DNA of 64,000 bases from Citrobacter sp. R56 (GCF_016811995.1 NZ_CP069159.1:2232001-2296000), one strand, 5' to 3'. Numbered from the stretch's first letter, positions 29,235 through 38,469 are shown. Translations and numbers: made by a program. Notes: generated by a model not told the origin, from the sequence alone.

Positions 29235-30239
29235 ATGAGTAAGAAAAAGCAGAGCGACCGGGTGCTTAATCTTCCGGCGGGATATTTTGGCATGGTTCTG
29301 GGCATCATCGGTATGGGCTTCGCGTGGCGCTACGCAAGCCATATCTGGCCTGTAAGCCACTGGATCGGCGATGGACTGGTGATACTGGCGATGATCATCT
29401 GGGGATTGCTGACGCTGGCGTTTCTTAGTCGCCTGGTGCGTTTTCCCCACAGTGTGCTGACCGAAGTGCGCCATCCGGTGATGAGCAGCTTTGTGAGCCT
29501 GTTTCCCGCGACCACCATGCTGGTCGCCATTGGCTTTGTTCCCTGGTGTCGCCCGTTATCGGTGGTGTTATTCAGCATCGGGGTTGTCATTCAGTTGACC
29601 TACGCCGCGTGGCAGACGGCCGGACTGTGGCGGGGCTCGCACCCTGAGGAGGCCACGACGCCGGGTTTGTATTTGCCGACGGTGGCAAACAACTTTATCA
29701 GTGCGATGGCCTGTGGGGCGCTCGGCTTTAATGATGCCGGACTGGTCTTTTTAGGTGCTGGCGTGTTCTCGTGGCTGAGCCTGGAACCGGTCATTTTGCA
29801 GCGTCTGCGCAGCGCCGGGGAACTTCCGACGATGTTACGCACCTCCCTTGGCATTCAGCTTGCGCCCGCGCTGGTGGCTTGTAGCGCCTGGTTGAGCGTC
29901 AACGGCGGAGAAGGCGACATTCTGGCGAAGATGCTGTTTGGCTACGGTCTGTTGCAACTGCTTTTTATGTTGCGACTGATGCCCTGGTATCTGTCACAAC
30001 CGTTTAATGCCTCATTCTGGAGCTTCTCGTTCGGCGTTTCTGCGCTGGCCACCACGGGATTACATCTGGGGCACGGCGCGCCGACAGGGTTTTTCCATAC
30101 CTTGTCGATCCCACTGTTTATTTTCACCAATTTAATTATTGCGTTATTGCTGGTACGTACGGTTGCATTGCTGATGCAGGGAAGACTGCTGATTCGCGCT
30201 GAACGTGCAACATTACAGAAATCTGAGGATAAAAAATGA
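29235..30239 (+). CDS. tehA: Tellurite-resistance / dicarboxylate (SLAC1-type) transporter TehA
   Basis: 334 residues with ten predicted membrane helices; TehA is the bacterial prototype of the SLAC1 anion channel family. With TehB, overexpression gives tellurite resistance; alone it affects sensitivity to cationic dyes. Conserved segments are [20 protein letters not shown] at the N-terminus, [15 protein letters not shown] (about 136-150) and the helix [15 protein letters not shown]. The ribosome-binding site is weak, and the first residues differ from E. coli, so the start may lie a few codons off. It overlaps tehB by four bases (ATGA), so translation is coupled. Confidence 0.94.
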   Translation: MSKKKQSDRVLNLPAGYFGMVLGIIGMGFAWRYASHIWPVSHWIGDGLVILAMIIWGLLTLAFLSRLVRFPHSVLTEVRHPVMSSFVSLFPATTMLVAIGFVPWCRPLSVVLFSIGVVIQLTYAAWQTAGLWRGSHPEEATTPGLYLPTVANNFISAMACGALGFNDAGLVFLGAGVFSWLSLEPVILQRLRSAGELPTMLRTSLGIQLAPALVACSAWLSVNGGEGDILAKMLFGYGLLQLLFMLRLMPWYLSQPFNASFWSFSFGVSALATTGLHLGHGAPTGFFHTLSIPLFIFTNLIIALLLVRTVALLMQGRLLIRAERATLQKSEDKK

Positions 30240-30832
30240 CTCTTCGCGACGAAAATTACTTTACGGAAAAATACGACCTCACCCGCACCCATTCTGAAGT
30301 GTTAGAGGCGGTTAAGGTTGTCAAACCAGGAAAAACACTGGATCTGGGGTGTGGCAACGGCCGCAATAGCCTTTATCTGGCGGCTAACGGTTTCGATGTG
30401 ACGGCGTGGGATAAAAACCCGATGAGTATCGCCAACGTGGAACGCATTAAAGCGGCGGAAGGGCTGGACAATTTGCATGAAAAGATTGTCGATCTCAACA
30501 CGCTAAGCTTTGATGGCGAGTATGATTTTATTCTTTCTACCGTGGTGTTGATGTTCCTTGAAGCCAACACCATTCCCGGTTTGATTGCCAATATGCAGCG
30601 TTGTACAAAACCGGGAGGGTATAACCTGATCGTGGCGGCAATGGATACGGAAGACTTCCCGTGTACCGTGGGTTTCCCATTTGCTTTTAAAGAAGGCGAA
30701 TTATGTCGTTATTATGAAGGCTGGGAACTGCTGAAATACAATGAAGATGTTGGGGAATTACATCGTACGGATGCTAACGGTAACCGAATTAAATTACGTT
30801 TTGCGACAATGCTGGCGCGAAAAAACGGCTAA
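30236..30832 (+). CDS. tehB: Tellurite methyltransferase TehB
   Basis: 198 residues, SAM-dependent class I methyltransferase. TehB methylates tellurite and selenite and confers resistance together with TehA. The SAM-binding motif I is [19 protein letters not shown] (about residues 34-52), with the acidic end of strand 2 in VTAWDKNP and motif IV in [12 protein letters not shown]. The [16 protein letters not shown] segment is motif post-II/III. Cys residues reported to matter for tellurite methylation, in the C-terminal half ([15 protein letters not shown]), are present. It is translationally coupled to tehA. Confidence 0.95.
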   Translation: MTLRDENYFTEKYDLTRTHSEVLEAVKVVKPGKTLDLGCGNGRNSLYLAANGFDVTAWDKNPMSIANVERIKAAEGLDNLHEKIVDLNTLSFDGEYDFILSTVVLMFLEANTIPGLIANMQRCTKPGGYNLIVAAMDTEDFPCTVGFPFAFKEGELCRYYEGWELLKYNEDVGELHRTDANGNRIKLRFATMLARKNG

Positions 30833-30863
30833 ATCTGATTGATTTACGATGATTATCATCCAT

Positions 30864-30896
30864 TCTGCATTCGATAAGGGTTTTATCGGATGCAGA
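30864..30896. repeat. Long hairpin between tehB and ydcL
   Basis: TCTGCATTCGATAA and TTATCGGATGCAGA form a 14-bp stem with one G-T pair around a five-base loop. There is no T run after it on either strand, so it is not a normal terminator. It may protect the 3' end of the tehAB message, which is inference. Confidence 0.6.
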
Positions 30897-30995
30897 GATC
30901 AAATTTGTGCGGACGATACCATTTTTGGTACATCGTATTTATTTTCTCTTTGCTATTATTTCAGATGCATATCTTCAAAACTAAGGGATCGTTTC

Positions 30996-31673
30996 ATGTG
31001 TGCTCAAACTTTAATAAAAGTTGCAGTGCTTACTGGTTTACTGGCGTTATCAGGTTGTGCGTCTAAAGTCACTCAGCCAGATAAATACTCGGGTTTTTTA
31101 AAAGACTATTCTGGTCTTCAGGAAACAAAATCTGCTACGGGGCATCCGGTTTTACGTTGGGTCGATCCCAATTACAATGCGTCTAAATACGATAGCATCG
31201 TTTATAACCCGGTTACCTATTACCCGGTTCCTAAACCTAGCACTCAGGTTGGACAGCAAGTTCTCGATAAACTGCTGAACTACACCAACACCAAAATGAA
31301 AACCGCTATCGGGCAGCGTAAACCGCTGGTCGCGACCCCTGGTCCGCGTAGCCTGATCTTCCGCGGTGCAATTACCGGTGTGGATACCAGCAAAGAAGGA
31401 CTGCAATTCTATGAAGTGGTTCCTGTAGCGTTAGTTATTGCAGGGACACAGATGGCAACGGGCCACCGCGACATGGATACCAGCCTCTACTTTGAAGGCG
31501 AGCTGATTGACGCGGCAACCAATAAGCCGGTGATGAAAGTTGTCCGTAAGGGCGAAGGTAAAGATCTGAACAACGAAAACACGCCGATGGCGTTCGAAAC
31601 GTTGAAGCAAGTTGTTGACGACATGGCGACCGATGCCACCATGTTTGATGTCAATAAACCGATCCAGAAATAA
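30996..31673 (+). CDS. ydcL: DUF3313-type lipoprotein YdcL
   Basis: 225 residues starting MCAQTLIKVAVLTGLLA with a lipobox LSGC, the acylated Cys being residue 21. The residue after it is Ala, so sorting to the outer membrane is expected. The mature part (CASKVTQPDKYSGFLKDY) matches E. coli YdcL, which has a DUF3313 domain and unknown function. The open frame extends 49 codons further upstream, but only this start gives a proper signal peptide. A terminator hairpin overlaps the end of the convergent ydcO gene. Confidence 0.93.
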   Translation: MCAQTLIKVAVLTGLLALSGCASKVTQPDKYSGFLKDYSGLQETKSATGHPVLRWVDPNYNASKYDSIVYNPVTYYPVPKPSTQVGQQVLDKLLNYTNTKMKTAIGQRKPLVATPGPRSLIFRGAITGVDTSKEGLQFYEVVPVALVIAGTQMATGHRDMDTSLYFEGELIDAATNKPVMKVVRKGEGKDLNNENTPMAFETLKQVVDDMATDATMFDVNKPIQK

Positions 31674-31679
31674 GATTGC

Positions 31680-31708
31680 TGCGCCATCTTCGGATGGCGC
31701 AATTTTTT
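31680..31708. terminator. Terminator between convergent ydcL and ydcO
   Basis: A perfect 9-bp stem TGCGCCATC / GATGGCGCA with a TTCG tetraloop, then ATTTTTT. The last T bases form part of the ydcO stop codon on the other strand. Confidence 0.9.
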
Positions 31709-32876
31709 ATACTCTCCGATGTGTCAGACGTAACGCGCCATAGCAAATCCCCCCAGCGATGAGTCCCCAAAATGCAGCGCCGATCCCCAGCAACGTCACT
31801 CCGCTTGCCGTCACCAAAAATGTGACGATAGCCGCGTCGCGTTCTGTGACATCAACCAGCGCCTGATGCAAACTTCCGCCAATGGTGCCTAACAGGGCTA
31901 GTCCCGCCAACATCTGGATCCAACTGGTGGGCAGGGCGGCCATCAGGCTGGTCACGGAACCGCCAAACACGCCCGCCAGCAGATAAAATATCCCCGCCGA
32001 CGCTGCCGCCATCCAGCGACGTTTGGCGTCCGGGTGCGCCTCCGGGCTTTGGCAAATCGCCGCGGTAATAGCGGCAATGCAAATGGAGTAGACACCAAAG
32101 GGGGAGAAAAGCAGCGCCAGAAGCCCGGTGAAAACGATCAATGGTGAAACCGGCAACGCATAACCCGAGGCTTTCATGGTGGCGATGCCGGGGGCATTTT
32201 GCGACGCCATCGTCACCAGAAACAGCGGTAACGCCACGCTGAGCGAGTGCGAAAAGGAAAACTGCGGGGCGATAAAGGCAGGGAGCACCGGTGAAAACTG
32301 AATACTTTGCGTGACAATGTCACCTTTTAACAACGCAATCACCATCCCCGCCAGCATCGCGGCGATAATGGCATACCGTGGCGCGATGATTTTCATCATC
32401 AGCCAGGCGAAAAACATACCGGCACACAAGACAAACTCACTGTCAAAACGGTTAAAGGCCTGCAAACCAAAGCGCAGCAGGATCCCCGCCAGCATTGCCG
32501 CAGCGAGTGAGTGCGGAATTACCTGCATTAGCCTGGCAAACAGACCGGTAACCCCGCACAGGACAATCAACAGATTGGCGACAATGAAAACACCGACCGC
32601 TTCCTGAAGCGTTAATCCCTGCAGTCCGGTGACCAGCAACGCCGCGCCAGGGGTCGACCACGCTGTCAGCACCGGTGCGCGATACCACAACGTCAGCGCG
32701 AGGGTGCTGACGCCCATGGCGATGCCAAGCGCCGTCATCCACCCGGCGATTTGCCCGGTGGTGGCGCCGGCGGCAATAGCCGCTTGCCAGATGATGGCGG
32801 CGGAACTCGCGTAGCCCACCAGAACGGCGACAAACCCAGACAGCACCGTTGGCAGAGGAAGAGATAATGAACGCAT
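31707..32876 (-). CDS. ydcO: BenE-family inner-membrane transporter YdcO
   Basis: 389 residues with about eleven or twelve hydrophobic segments. It belongs to the BenE (benzoate:H+ symporter) family. Signatures seen are LVGYASSAAIIWQAA near the N-terminus, LTAWSTPGAALL (about 69-80), MASQNAPGIATMKASGY (about 224-240) and FGVYSICIAAITAAICQSPE. The E. coli substrate is not established. It is divergent from ydcN, whose product is its likely regulator, across a region holding a clear direct repeat. Confidence 0.93.
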   Translation of the reverse strand: MRSLSLPLPTVLSGFVAVLVGYASSAAIIWQAAIAAGATTGQIAGWMTALGIAMGVSTLALTLWYRAPVLTAWSTPGAALLVTGLQGLTLQEAVGVFIVANLLIVLCGVTGLFARLMQVIPHSLAAAMLAGILLRFGLQAFNRFDSEFVLCAGMFFAWLMMKIIAPRYAIIAAMLAGMVIALLKGDIVTQSIQFSPVLPAFIAPQFSFSHSLSVALPLFLVTMASQNAPGIATMKASGYALPVSPLIVFTGLLALLFSPFGVYSICIAAITAAICQSPEAHPDAKRRWMAAASAGIFYLLAGVFGGSVTSLMAALPTSWIQMLAGLALLGTIGGSLHQALVDVTERDAAIVTFLVTASGVTLLGIGAAFWGLIAGGICYGALRLTHRRV

Positions 32877-32885
32877 TGGGACCCT

Positions 32886-32933
32886 TTTGTGCGTTATAGC
32901 GGTCGCTCACTGTAGCATTTGTGCGTTATAGCG
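32886..32933. promoter_or_regulatory. Direct-repeat operator in the ydcO-ydcN divergent promoter
   Basis: The 16-base word TTTGTGCGTTATAGCG occurs twice, at 32886-32901 and 32918-32933. The starts are exactly 32 bases apart, close to three helical turns, so two protein dimers would sit on the same DNA face. Between the two start codons this is the only such repeat. It is the obvious candidate binding site for YdcN. Confidence 0.75.
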
Positions 32934-32970
32934 TACAAGTGATAAGCTGAGTCTTTGCGGGAGGAGAAAT

Positions 32971-33507
32971 ATGGACAATCTGACCCACTATCTGGCTACC
33001 ACCCTGAAAACGCTGCGTCATCAGCGTGAATGGAGTCTGTCGCGTCTGGCCGAGGCGACCGGCGTCTCAAAAGCCATGCTCGGGCAGATAGAACGCAATG
33101 AGTCCAGCCCTACGGTGGCGACATTGTGGAAGATAGCGACCGGGCTGAACGTACCGTTTTCAACCTTTATTTCGCCGCCGGAATCCGGGACGCCGCCCAC
33201 ATTTGACCCACAACAGCAGGCGATGGTGGTCACGCCGCTGTTTCCCTGGGACCCTGAGCTCCGTTTTGACCATTTTTCCATTCTGTTGGCGCCCGGCGCG
33301 CTCAGTGAATCAACCCCGCATGAACGCGGTGTTATCGAACATGTGGTGGTCATTTCGGGTCAACTGGATATGTGTATTAACGGTGAATGGAAAACGCTAC
33401 AGGCCGGAGAAGGCGTGCGCTTTGCCGGGGACGCCGCCCATGCGTATCGCAACAGCAGTGGGCAAGCCGCGCACTTTCATTCACTCATTCATTACCCACG
33501 GAGTTAA
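32971..33507 (+). CDS. ydcN: XRE-cupin transcriptional regulator YdcN
   Basis: 178 residues. Residues 8-62 form an XRE helix-turn-helix with SLSRLAEATGVSKAMLGQIE, and residues 100-175 form a small cupin domain (HERGVIEHVVVISGQLDM and AGEGVRFAGDAAHAY), the design of repressors that sense small molecules. E. coli YdcN is the homologue and has no firm ligand. GGAGG lies just before the ATG. Its position opposite ydcO and the shared repeat operator suggest that it controls ydcO and itself. Confidence 0.92.
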   Translation: MDNLTHYLATTLKTLRHQREWSLSRLAEATGVSKAMLGQIERNESSPTVATLWKIATGLNVPFSTFISPPESGTPPTFDPQQQAMVVTPLFPWDPELRFDHFSILLAPGALSESTPHERGVIEHVVVISGQLDMCINGEWKTLQAGEGVRFAGDAAHAYRNSSGQAAHFHSLIHYPRS

Positions 33508-33585
33508 TCGGGAAAAGTATTCCGTAAATCGGTGCTTCTGACTACAATAGCCGCCATTTCGCTGTTATTGGATGGTATTAATTGT

Positions 33586-35547
33586 ATGCGCCAGCAACCT
33601 CATCACCTCGAACTGTTAAGCCCGGCCCGCGACACCGCCATTGCTCGTGAAGCGATTTTGCATGGCGCTGATGCCGTCTATATCGGCGGACCCGGCTTTG
33701 GCGCTCGTCATAACGCCAGTAACAGCCTGAAAGATATTGCTGAACTGGTGCCATTCGCTCACCGCTATGGGGCGAAGATCTTTGTGACGCTCAATACCAT
33801 TTTGCATGATGATGAACTGGAGCCCGCGCAGCGGTTGATTACCGATCTGTATCAGACCGGCGTGGACGCGCTGATTGTGCAGGATATGGGGATTCTGGAA
33901 CTGGATATCCCGCCTATTGAACTGCATGCCAGTACCCAGTGCGATATTCGCAGCGTTGAGAAAGCGAAGTTTCTTGCTGATGTTGGTTTTACCCAGATTG
34001 TGCTGGCGCGCGAGCTGAGTCTGAGCCAAATTCAGGCGATCCACCAGGCGACCGACGCCACCATTGAGTTCTTCGTCCACGGCGCGCTCTGTGTTGCGTA
34101 TTCCGGACAGTGTTATATCTCTCATGCGCAGACCGGACGTAGCGCCAACCGTGGCGATTGTTCCCAGGCCTGCCGACTGCCGTATACGCTCAAAGACGAT
34201 CAGGGACGGGTGGTGTCCTATGAAAAACACCTGCTATCGATGAAAGATAACGACCAGACGGCCAATCTGGGGGCGTTGATTGATGCCGGTGTGCGTTCCT
34301 TCAAGATTGAAGGACGCTACAAAGACATGAGCTACGTGAAGAATATTACCGCCCATTACCGGCAGATGTTGGATGCGATTATCGACGATCGTAGCGACCT
34401 GGCCCGGGCGTCAGCGGGACGTACTGAACATTTCTTTATTCCCTCGACGGACAAAACGTTCCACCGCGGCAGCACAGATTACTTTGTGAATGACCGTAAA
34501 GGCGACATTGGCGCTTTTGATTCACCGAAATTTATTGGTCTTCCGGTCGGTGAAGTTCTGAAAGTGGCGAAAGATCATCTGGACGTCGAAGTCACGGAGC
34601 CGCTGGCAAACGGTGACGGGTTAAATGTGCTGATCAAGCGTGACGTGGTCGGTTTTCGCGCCAATACCGTTGAAAAAACGGGGCAGAATCGTTATCGCGT
34701 CTGGCCAAATGAGATGCCGGCTGATCTGCACAAGGTGCGCCCGCATCACCCGCTCAATCGTAACCTGGACCACAACTGGCAGCAGGCATTAACGAAAACT
34801 TCCAGCGAGCGCCGCGTGGCGGTAGATATTGAACTGGGCGGCTGGCAGGAACAGCTGATCCTGACGCTGACCAGCGAAGAGGGCGTCAGCATCACGCACA
34901 GTCTGGACGGTCAGTTCGACGAAGCCAACAATGCTGAAAAAGCGCTGAGCAACCTGAAAGACGGCTTAGCCAAACTGGGGCAGACGATGTACTATGCCCG
35001 CAACGTTGAGGTGACGCTGCCCGGCGCGTTGTTTGTGCCGAATAGTGTGCTTAACCAGTTCCGGCGGGAAGCCACCGAAATGCTCGACGCCGCGCGTCTT
35101 GCCCGCTATCAACGCGGTCACCGTAAACCGGTGACGGAGCCCACACCGGTATACCCGGAAGCGCATCTCAGTTTCCTGGCGAACGTCTATAACCGCAAAG
35201 CGCGTGAGTTTTACCACCGCTACGGCGTGCAACTGATTGATTCCGCTTATGAAGCGCATGAAGAAAAAGGCGACGTGCCGGTGATGATCACCAAGCACTG
35301 TCTGCGTTTTGCGTTTAACCTGTGCCCGAAACAGGCGAAAGGCAATATCAAGAGCTGGAAGGCCACGCCTATGCAACTGGTCCACGGTGATGAAGTGCTG
35401 ACGCTGAAGTTTGATTGTCGTCCGTGTGAAATGCATGTCATCGGCAAGATCAAAAATCATATTCTGAAAATGCCGATGCCGGGGAGTGTGGTGGCGTCGG
35501 TCAGCCCGGAAGAACTCATGAAAACGCTGCCGAAGCGTAAAGATTAA
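33586..35547 (+). CDS. rlhA: 23S rRNA 5-hydroxycytidine C2501 synthase
   Basis: 653 residues; U32 peptidase-like family, formerly YdcP. RlhA is required for hydroxylation of C2501 of 23S rRNA and depends on iron and prephenate. The N-terminal half shows ELLSPARDTAIAREAILHG, GADAVYIGGPGFGARHNA and the U32 signature EFFVHGALCVAYSGQCYIS (about residues 165-183). It is followed by SANRGDCSQACRLPY, and later by the C-terminal Cys residues in HCLRFAFNLCPK and FDCRPCEMH, expected to hold an iron-sulfur cluster. The start at MRQQPHHLELL matches the family; an earlier ATG in frame would add 18 unlikely residues. Confidence 0.95.
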   Translation: MRQQPHHLELLSPARDTAIAREAILHGADAVYIGGPGFGARHNASNSLKDIAELVPFAHRYGAKIFVTLNTILHDDELEPAQRLITDLYQTGVDALIVQDMGILELDIPPIELHASTQCDIRSVEKAKFLADVGFTQIVLARELSLSQIQAIHQATDATIEFFVHGALCVAYSGQCYISHAQTGRSANRGDCSQACRLPYTLKDDQGRVVSYEKHLLSMKDNDQTANLGALIDAGVRSFKIEGRYKDMSYVKNITAHYRQMLDAIIDDRSDLARASAGRTEHFFIPSTDKTFHRGSTDYFVNDRKGDIGAFDSPKFIGLPVGEVLKVAKDHLDVEVTEPLANGDGLNVLIKRDVVGFRANTVEKTGQNRYRVWPNEMPADLHKVRPHHPLNRNLDHNWQQALTKTSSERRVAVDIELGGWQEQLILTLTSEEGVSITHSLDGQFDEANNAEKALSNLKDGLAKLGQTMYYARNVEVTLPGALFVPNSVLNQFRREATEMLDAARLARYQRGHRKPVTEPTPVYPEAHLSFLANVYNRKAREFYHRYGVQLIDSAYEAHEEKGDVPVMITKHCLRFAFNLCPKQAKGNIKSWKATPMQLVHGDEVLTLKFDCRPCEMHVIGKIKNHILKMPMPGSVVASVSPEELMKTLPKRKD

Positions 35548-35550
35548 GTT

Positions 35551-35781
35551 TTAGCGAAAATGGGTTTCAGGCTTGCGTGATTTTTGCCAGTAGTGGTGCT
35601 CGCGCAAGCCTTCCGCAGACTCTTCCGCCACCGTACGAAGTTCATCGCTGTCCGCTTCATGGCGAAGCTGATGATCCACGTTCTTTACCCACAAAAATGT
35701 GTGCCCTTTGTGTCCCGCCATCAACTGACCCGAAAACAGCGCGCAGGTCAGTAACATCACTGATAACGCTTTCGTAAACAT
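35551..35781 (-). CDS. yncJ: Small secreted protein YncJ
   Basis: 76 residues, MFTKALSVMLLTCALFSGQ, with a clear signal peptide cleaved after LMA, leaving a mature protein of about 54 residues rich in charged residues (HKGHTFLWVKNVDHQLRHEA). It matches E. coli YncJ almost residue by residue. Function unknown; periplasmic location inferred. It lies convergent to rlhA with a three-base gap. A Met one codon upstream is also possible. Confidence 0.9.
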   Translation of the reverse strand: MFTKALSVMLLTCALFSGQLMAGHKGHTFLWVKNVDHQLRHEADSDELRTVAEESAEGLREHHYWQKSRKPETHFR

Positions 35782-35927
35782 CATGCCACCGTCTGATTAC
35801 CTTTTGCGGCTATCATGCCCACGGTTTCGTCGGGTTATTATTCAAAAATTCAAATTTGCGAAAAGACTTTGTCAGCGTGTGCTGAAGAAGGGCAAGTGCC
35901 GGGAGCGGGCGGCCCCCGGCGGATGGA

Positions 35928-36056
35928 CTAGTGCGCTTTAAACCCGGCTGCCGCCATCAATACGCGAAAGAACATGCCCACGGCGGCCAGCGCCAGCACG
36001 CTGCCTCCCCACAAGATAACCAGCCACATCAAGCGTTTCCAGACTGAGTGTTCCAT
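35928..36056 (-). CDS. DUF2474-type small subunit of the cytochrome bd operon
   Basis: 42 residues, MEHSVWKRLMWLVILWGG, with a single membrane helix (about residues 10-35) and a short charged N-terminus. It belongs to the DUF2474 class of tiny proteins encoded after CIO-type bd oxidase genes, comparable in position to CydX of the main oxidase. Its ATG overlaps the cydB-like stop codon (TGATG), so it is translationally coupled. An accessory role in oxidase stability is inferred from analogy. The open frame runs further upstream inside the previous gene but that part is not real. Confidence 0.82.
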   Translation of the reverse strand: MEHSVWKRLMWLVILWGGSVLALAAVGMFFRVLMAAAGFKAH

Positions 36057-37066
36057 CAATGATACCCCTCGCCATGTTGAACTTTTCCACGAAATACGTA
36101 ATAGCTCCAGAAGGTATAAACCAGGATGACAGGGATAATCAGCAATGCGCCAACCAACATAAAGCCCTGACTTTGTGCGGGCGCTGCCGCCTGCCATAGG
36201 GTGATAGACGGCGGAATAATGTGTGGCCAAATACTGATCCCCAGACCACTGAAACCGAGGAAAATCAGCCCTAATGTCAGGACAAACGGCAGCGCATGGC
36301 TTTCAGGTTGGTTCAGCGATCGCCACAGCCACAGGCTACACAGCCCAACGAGCACCGGCACGGGTAGCAGGAACCACAGATTCGGCAGACTAAACCAACG
36401 GACGGCAATGTCACTGTGCGCCAGCGGCGTCCAGAGACTGATGATGGCAATCACCAGCAATAACGCCATCAGCCATTTTTTCGCCGCCGCCCGCATTTTA
36501 TCCTGCAAGGGATTTTCGCTCTTCATGACCAGCCAGGTGGCGCCCAGTAACGCGTAGGCCACGACCAGTCCGGCACCGCAAAATAGCGTGAAGGGCGTCA
36601 GCCAGTCGAATGGCCCACCGCTGTAACTGCGTCCGGTGACGGAAAACCCGTTGATCACCGCGCCGACGACAACCCCCTGCGAAAACGTCGCGAGTATTGA
36701 TCCGCCCAGAAAGGCGTTGTCCCAGAACGGGCGGTGCGCAGGCGTGGCCTTGAAACGAAACTCAAAGGCGACGCCGCGAAAGATTAATCCCATCAGCATC
36801 AGCGTGAGCGGGATGGTCAGCGCATCGACAATCACCGCATAGGCCAGCGGAAACGCGCCGAATAATCCCGCACCGCCTAGCACCAGCCAGGTTTCATTCC
36901 CGTCCCAGACCGGGGCGACGCTATTGACCATCACATCGCGATCGTCGGCATCTCGGGTGGCGGGAAACAGGATGCCGATCCCCAAATCGAAACCGTCCAT
37001 CACGATATACATCAGCGTGGCGAACACGATGATAACAAACCAGATTACTGATAAATCAATACCCAT
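36056..37066 (-). CDS. Cytochrome bd-type (CIO-like) quinol oxidase subunit II
   Basis: 336 residues with eight or nine membrane helices. Subunit II of bd oxidases, CydB/CioB family, starts MGIDLSVIWFVIIVFATLMYIVMDG. The conserved DGFDLGIG motif (about residues 25-32), then NSVAPVWDGNETWLVLGG (about 48-65) and RGVAFEFRFK (about 98-107) are typical. Together with subunit I it reduces oxygen to water using ubiquinol without pumping protons. Its ATG overlaps the stop of the subunit I gene by one base (TAATG). This is not the main cydAB pair, which lies elsewhere in enterobacteria. In E. coli K-12 yncJ and ydcR are adjacent, so the operon is an insertion. Confidence 0.9.
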   Translation of the reverse strand: MGIDLSVIWFVIIVFATLMYIVMDGFDLGIGILFPATRDADDRDVMVNSVAPVWDGNETWLVLGGAGLFGAFPLAYAVIVDALTIPLTLMLMGLIFRGVAFEFRFKATPAHRPFWDNAFLGGSILATFSQGVVVGAVINGFSVTGRSYSGGPFDWLTPFTLFCGAGLVVAYALLGATWLVMKSENPLQDKMRAAAKKWLMALLLVIAIISLWTPLAHSDIAVRWFSLPNLWFLLPVPVLVGLCSLWLWRSLNQPESHALPFVLTLGLIFLGFSGLGISIWPHIIPPSITLWQAAAPAQSQGFMLVGALLIIPVILVYTFWSYYVFRGKVQHGEGYH

Positions 37067-38469
37067 TAGCGATGTGCCTCTTGTTGAGAATCGAGGACAG
37101 CGGCAGAAAGCGGCCGCGCAGGCGTACCGGTTGGCGGAAGGGTTGGGTCATCTTCCTGCGGTCCTTTGCGAATAAGCCGGATCATGTAGCTGTAGCCGAC
37201 GCCAAACACGGAGCTGTAGACCACAAAGAAGCCCAGCAGACTGATGCTCATGTGCAGGTCGCCATGGGCAGAAACGGCATCGGCGGTGCGTTGCAGGCCA
37301 TAAACCACCCAGGGCTGGCGACCGACTTCGGTCGTTACCCATCCGGCCAGAATGGCGATCAATCCGGAAGGCCCCATCCATAACGCAAAGCGCAGGAACG
37401 GTCGCGAGCTGTACAGCCGCTCTCTGTAGCGCAGCCATAGCGCGATGGCGCCCAACAGAATCATCAACATACCCAGTCCTGCCATAATGCGAAACGACCA
37501 GAACACCATGGTTGAATTCGGGCGATCCTGTTTCGGAAACTCTTTCAGCGCGGGGACCTGTTTATCCAGACTGTGCGTGAGGATCAGGCTACCCAGCGCG
37601 GGGATCGCCAGCCCGTAGCGGGTGCGTTCCTGCTCCATATCCGGCCAGCCAAACAGCAGCAGCGGTGTGGGCTCGCCGGGAGGATTCTCCCAGTGGCCTT
37701 CGATGGCGGCGATTTTCGCCGGTTGATGCTTCAGGGTGTTCAGCCCGTGCATATCGCCAATCACGGCCTGAATCGGCGCGACGATTAAGATCATCCACAG
37801 CGCCATCGAAAACATCGCGCGTATGGCGGGGGTGTTATTGCCGCGCAACAGGTGCCAGGCTGCAGAAGCCGCCACGAACAACGCGCTGCTGAGGAATGCC
37901 GCCACCGACATATGCAACAGGCGATAGGGGAAAGAAGGATTGAAAATGACGGCAAACCAGTCGACCGGCACGACCTGGCCGTTGACGATTTCATACCCTT
38001 GCGGCGTCTGCATCCAGCTGTTTGAAGCGAGGATCCAGAAGGTAGAAATAATGGTGCCCAGCGCCACCATGCAGGTAGAGAAAAAGTGCAGGCCGGGGCC
38101 CACTTTGTGCCAGCCAAACAGCATCACGCCGAGGAATCCCGCCTCCAGGAAGAAGGCGGTTAGCACTTCATAGGTGAGCAACGGACCGGTAATACTGCCC
38201 GCGAATTCGGAAAAACCGCTCCAGTTGGTGCCAAACTGGTAGGCCATCACCAGCCCGGAGACAACCCCCATACCAAAGTTGACGGCGAAAATTTTTGACC
38301 AGAAATGGTACAGCGAACGCCAGGTGGGGTTTTTCGTTTTCAGCCAAAGGCCTTCCAGTACCGCCAGATAACTGGCGAGCCCAATGGTGATCGCGGGAAA
38401 AATAATGTGGAAAGAAACCGTAAACGCAAACTGAATTCGCGCCAGGTGAAACGCATCAAGACCGAACAT
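37066..38469 (-). CDS. Cytochrome bd-type (CIO-like) quinol oxidase subunit I
   Basis: 467 residues from the ATG reading MFGLDAFHLARIQFAF. A GTG four codons upstream opens the frame, but GGAG lies 6 bases before the ATG. Haem ligands expected for this family are present: His21 in VSFHIIFP for b595, His186 in LLHMSVAA and Met329 in FRIMAGLG for b558. Glu residues line the oxygen site in TAFFLEAGF, and GRQPW lies at 383-387. It is shorter than E. coli CydA (about 522 residues) because the quinol-binding Q-loop is short, the layout of cyanide-insensitive oxidases (CIO) of Pseudomonas. It forms a tightly overlapping operon with the two following genes. Cyanide insensitivity is inferred from family. 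Confidence 0.92.
   Translation of the reverse strand: MFGLDAFHLARIQFAFTVSFHIIFPAITIGLASYLAVLEGLWLKTKNPTWRSLYHFWSKIFAVNFGMGVVSGLVMAYQFGTNWSGFSEFAGSITGPLLTYEVLTAFFLEAGFLGVMLFGWHKVGPGLHFFSTCMVALGTIISTFWILASNSWMQTPQGYEIVNGQVVPVDWFAVIFNPSFPYRLLHMSVAAFLSSALFVAASAAWHLLRGNNTPAIRAMFSMALWMILIVAPIQAVIGDMHGLNTLKHQPAKIAAIEGHWENPPGEPTPLLLFGWPDMEQERTRYGLAIPALGSLILTHSLDKQVPALKEFPKQDRPNSTMVFWSFRIMAGLGMLMILLGAIALWLRYRERLYSSRPFLRFALWMGPSGLIAILAGWVTTEVGRQPWVVYGLQRTADAVSAHGDLHMSISLLGFFVVYSSVFGVGYSYMIRLIRKGPQEDDPTLPPTGTPARPLSAAVLDSQQEAHR

Noticed and set aside
30864-30896. Hairpin after tehB as an intrinsic terminator
   Set aside because: There is no T run downstream on either strand.
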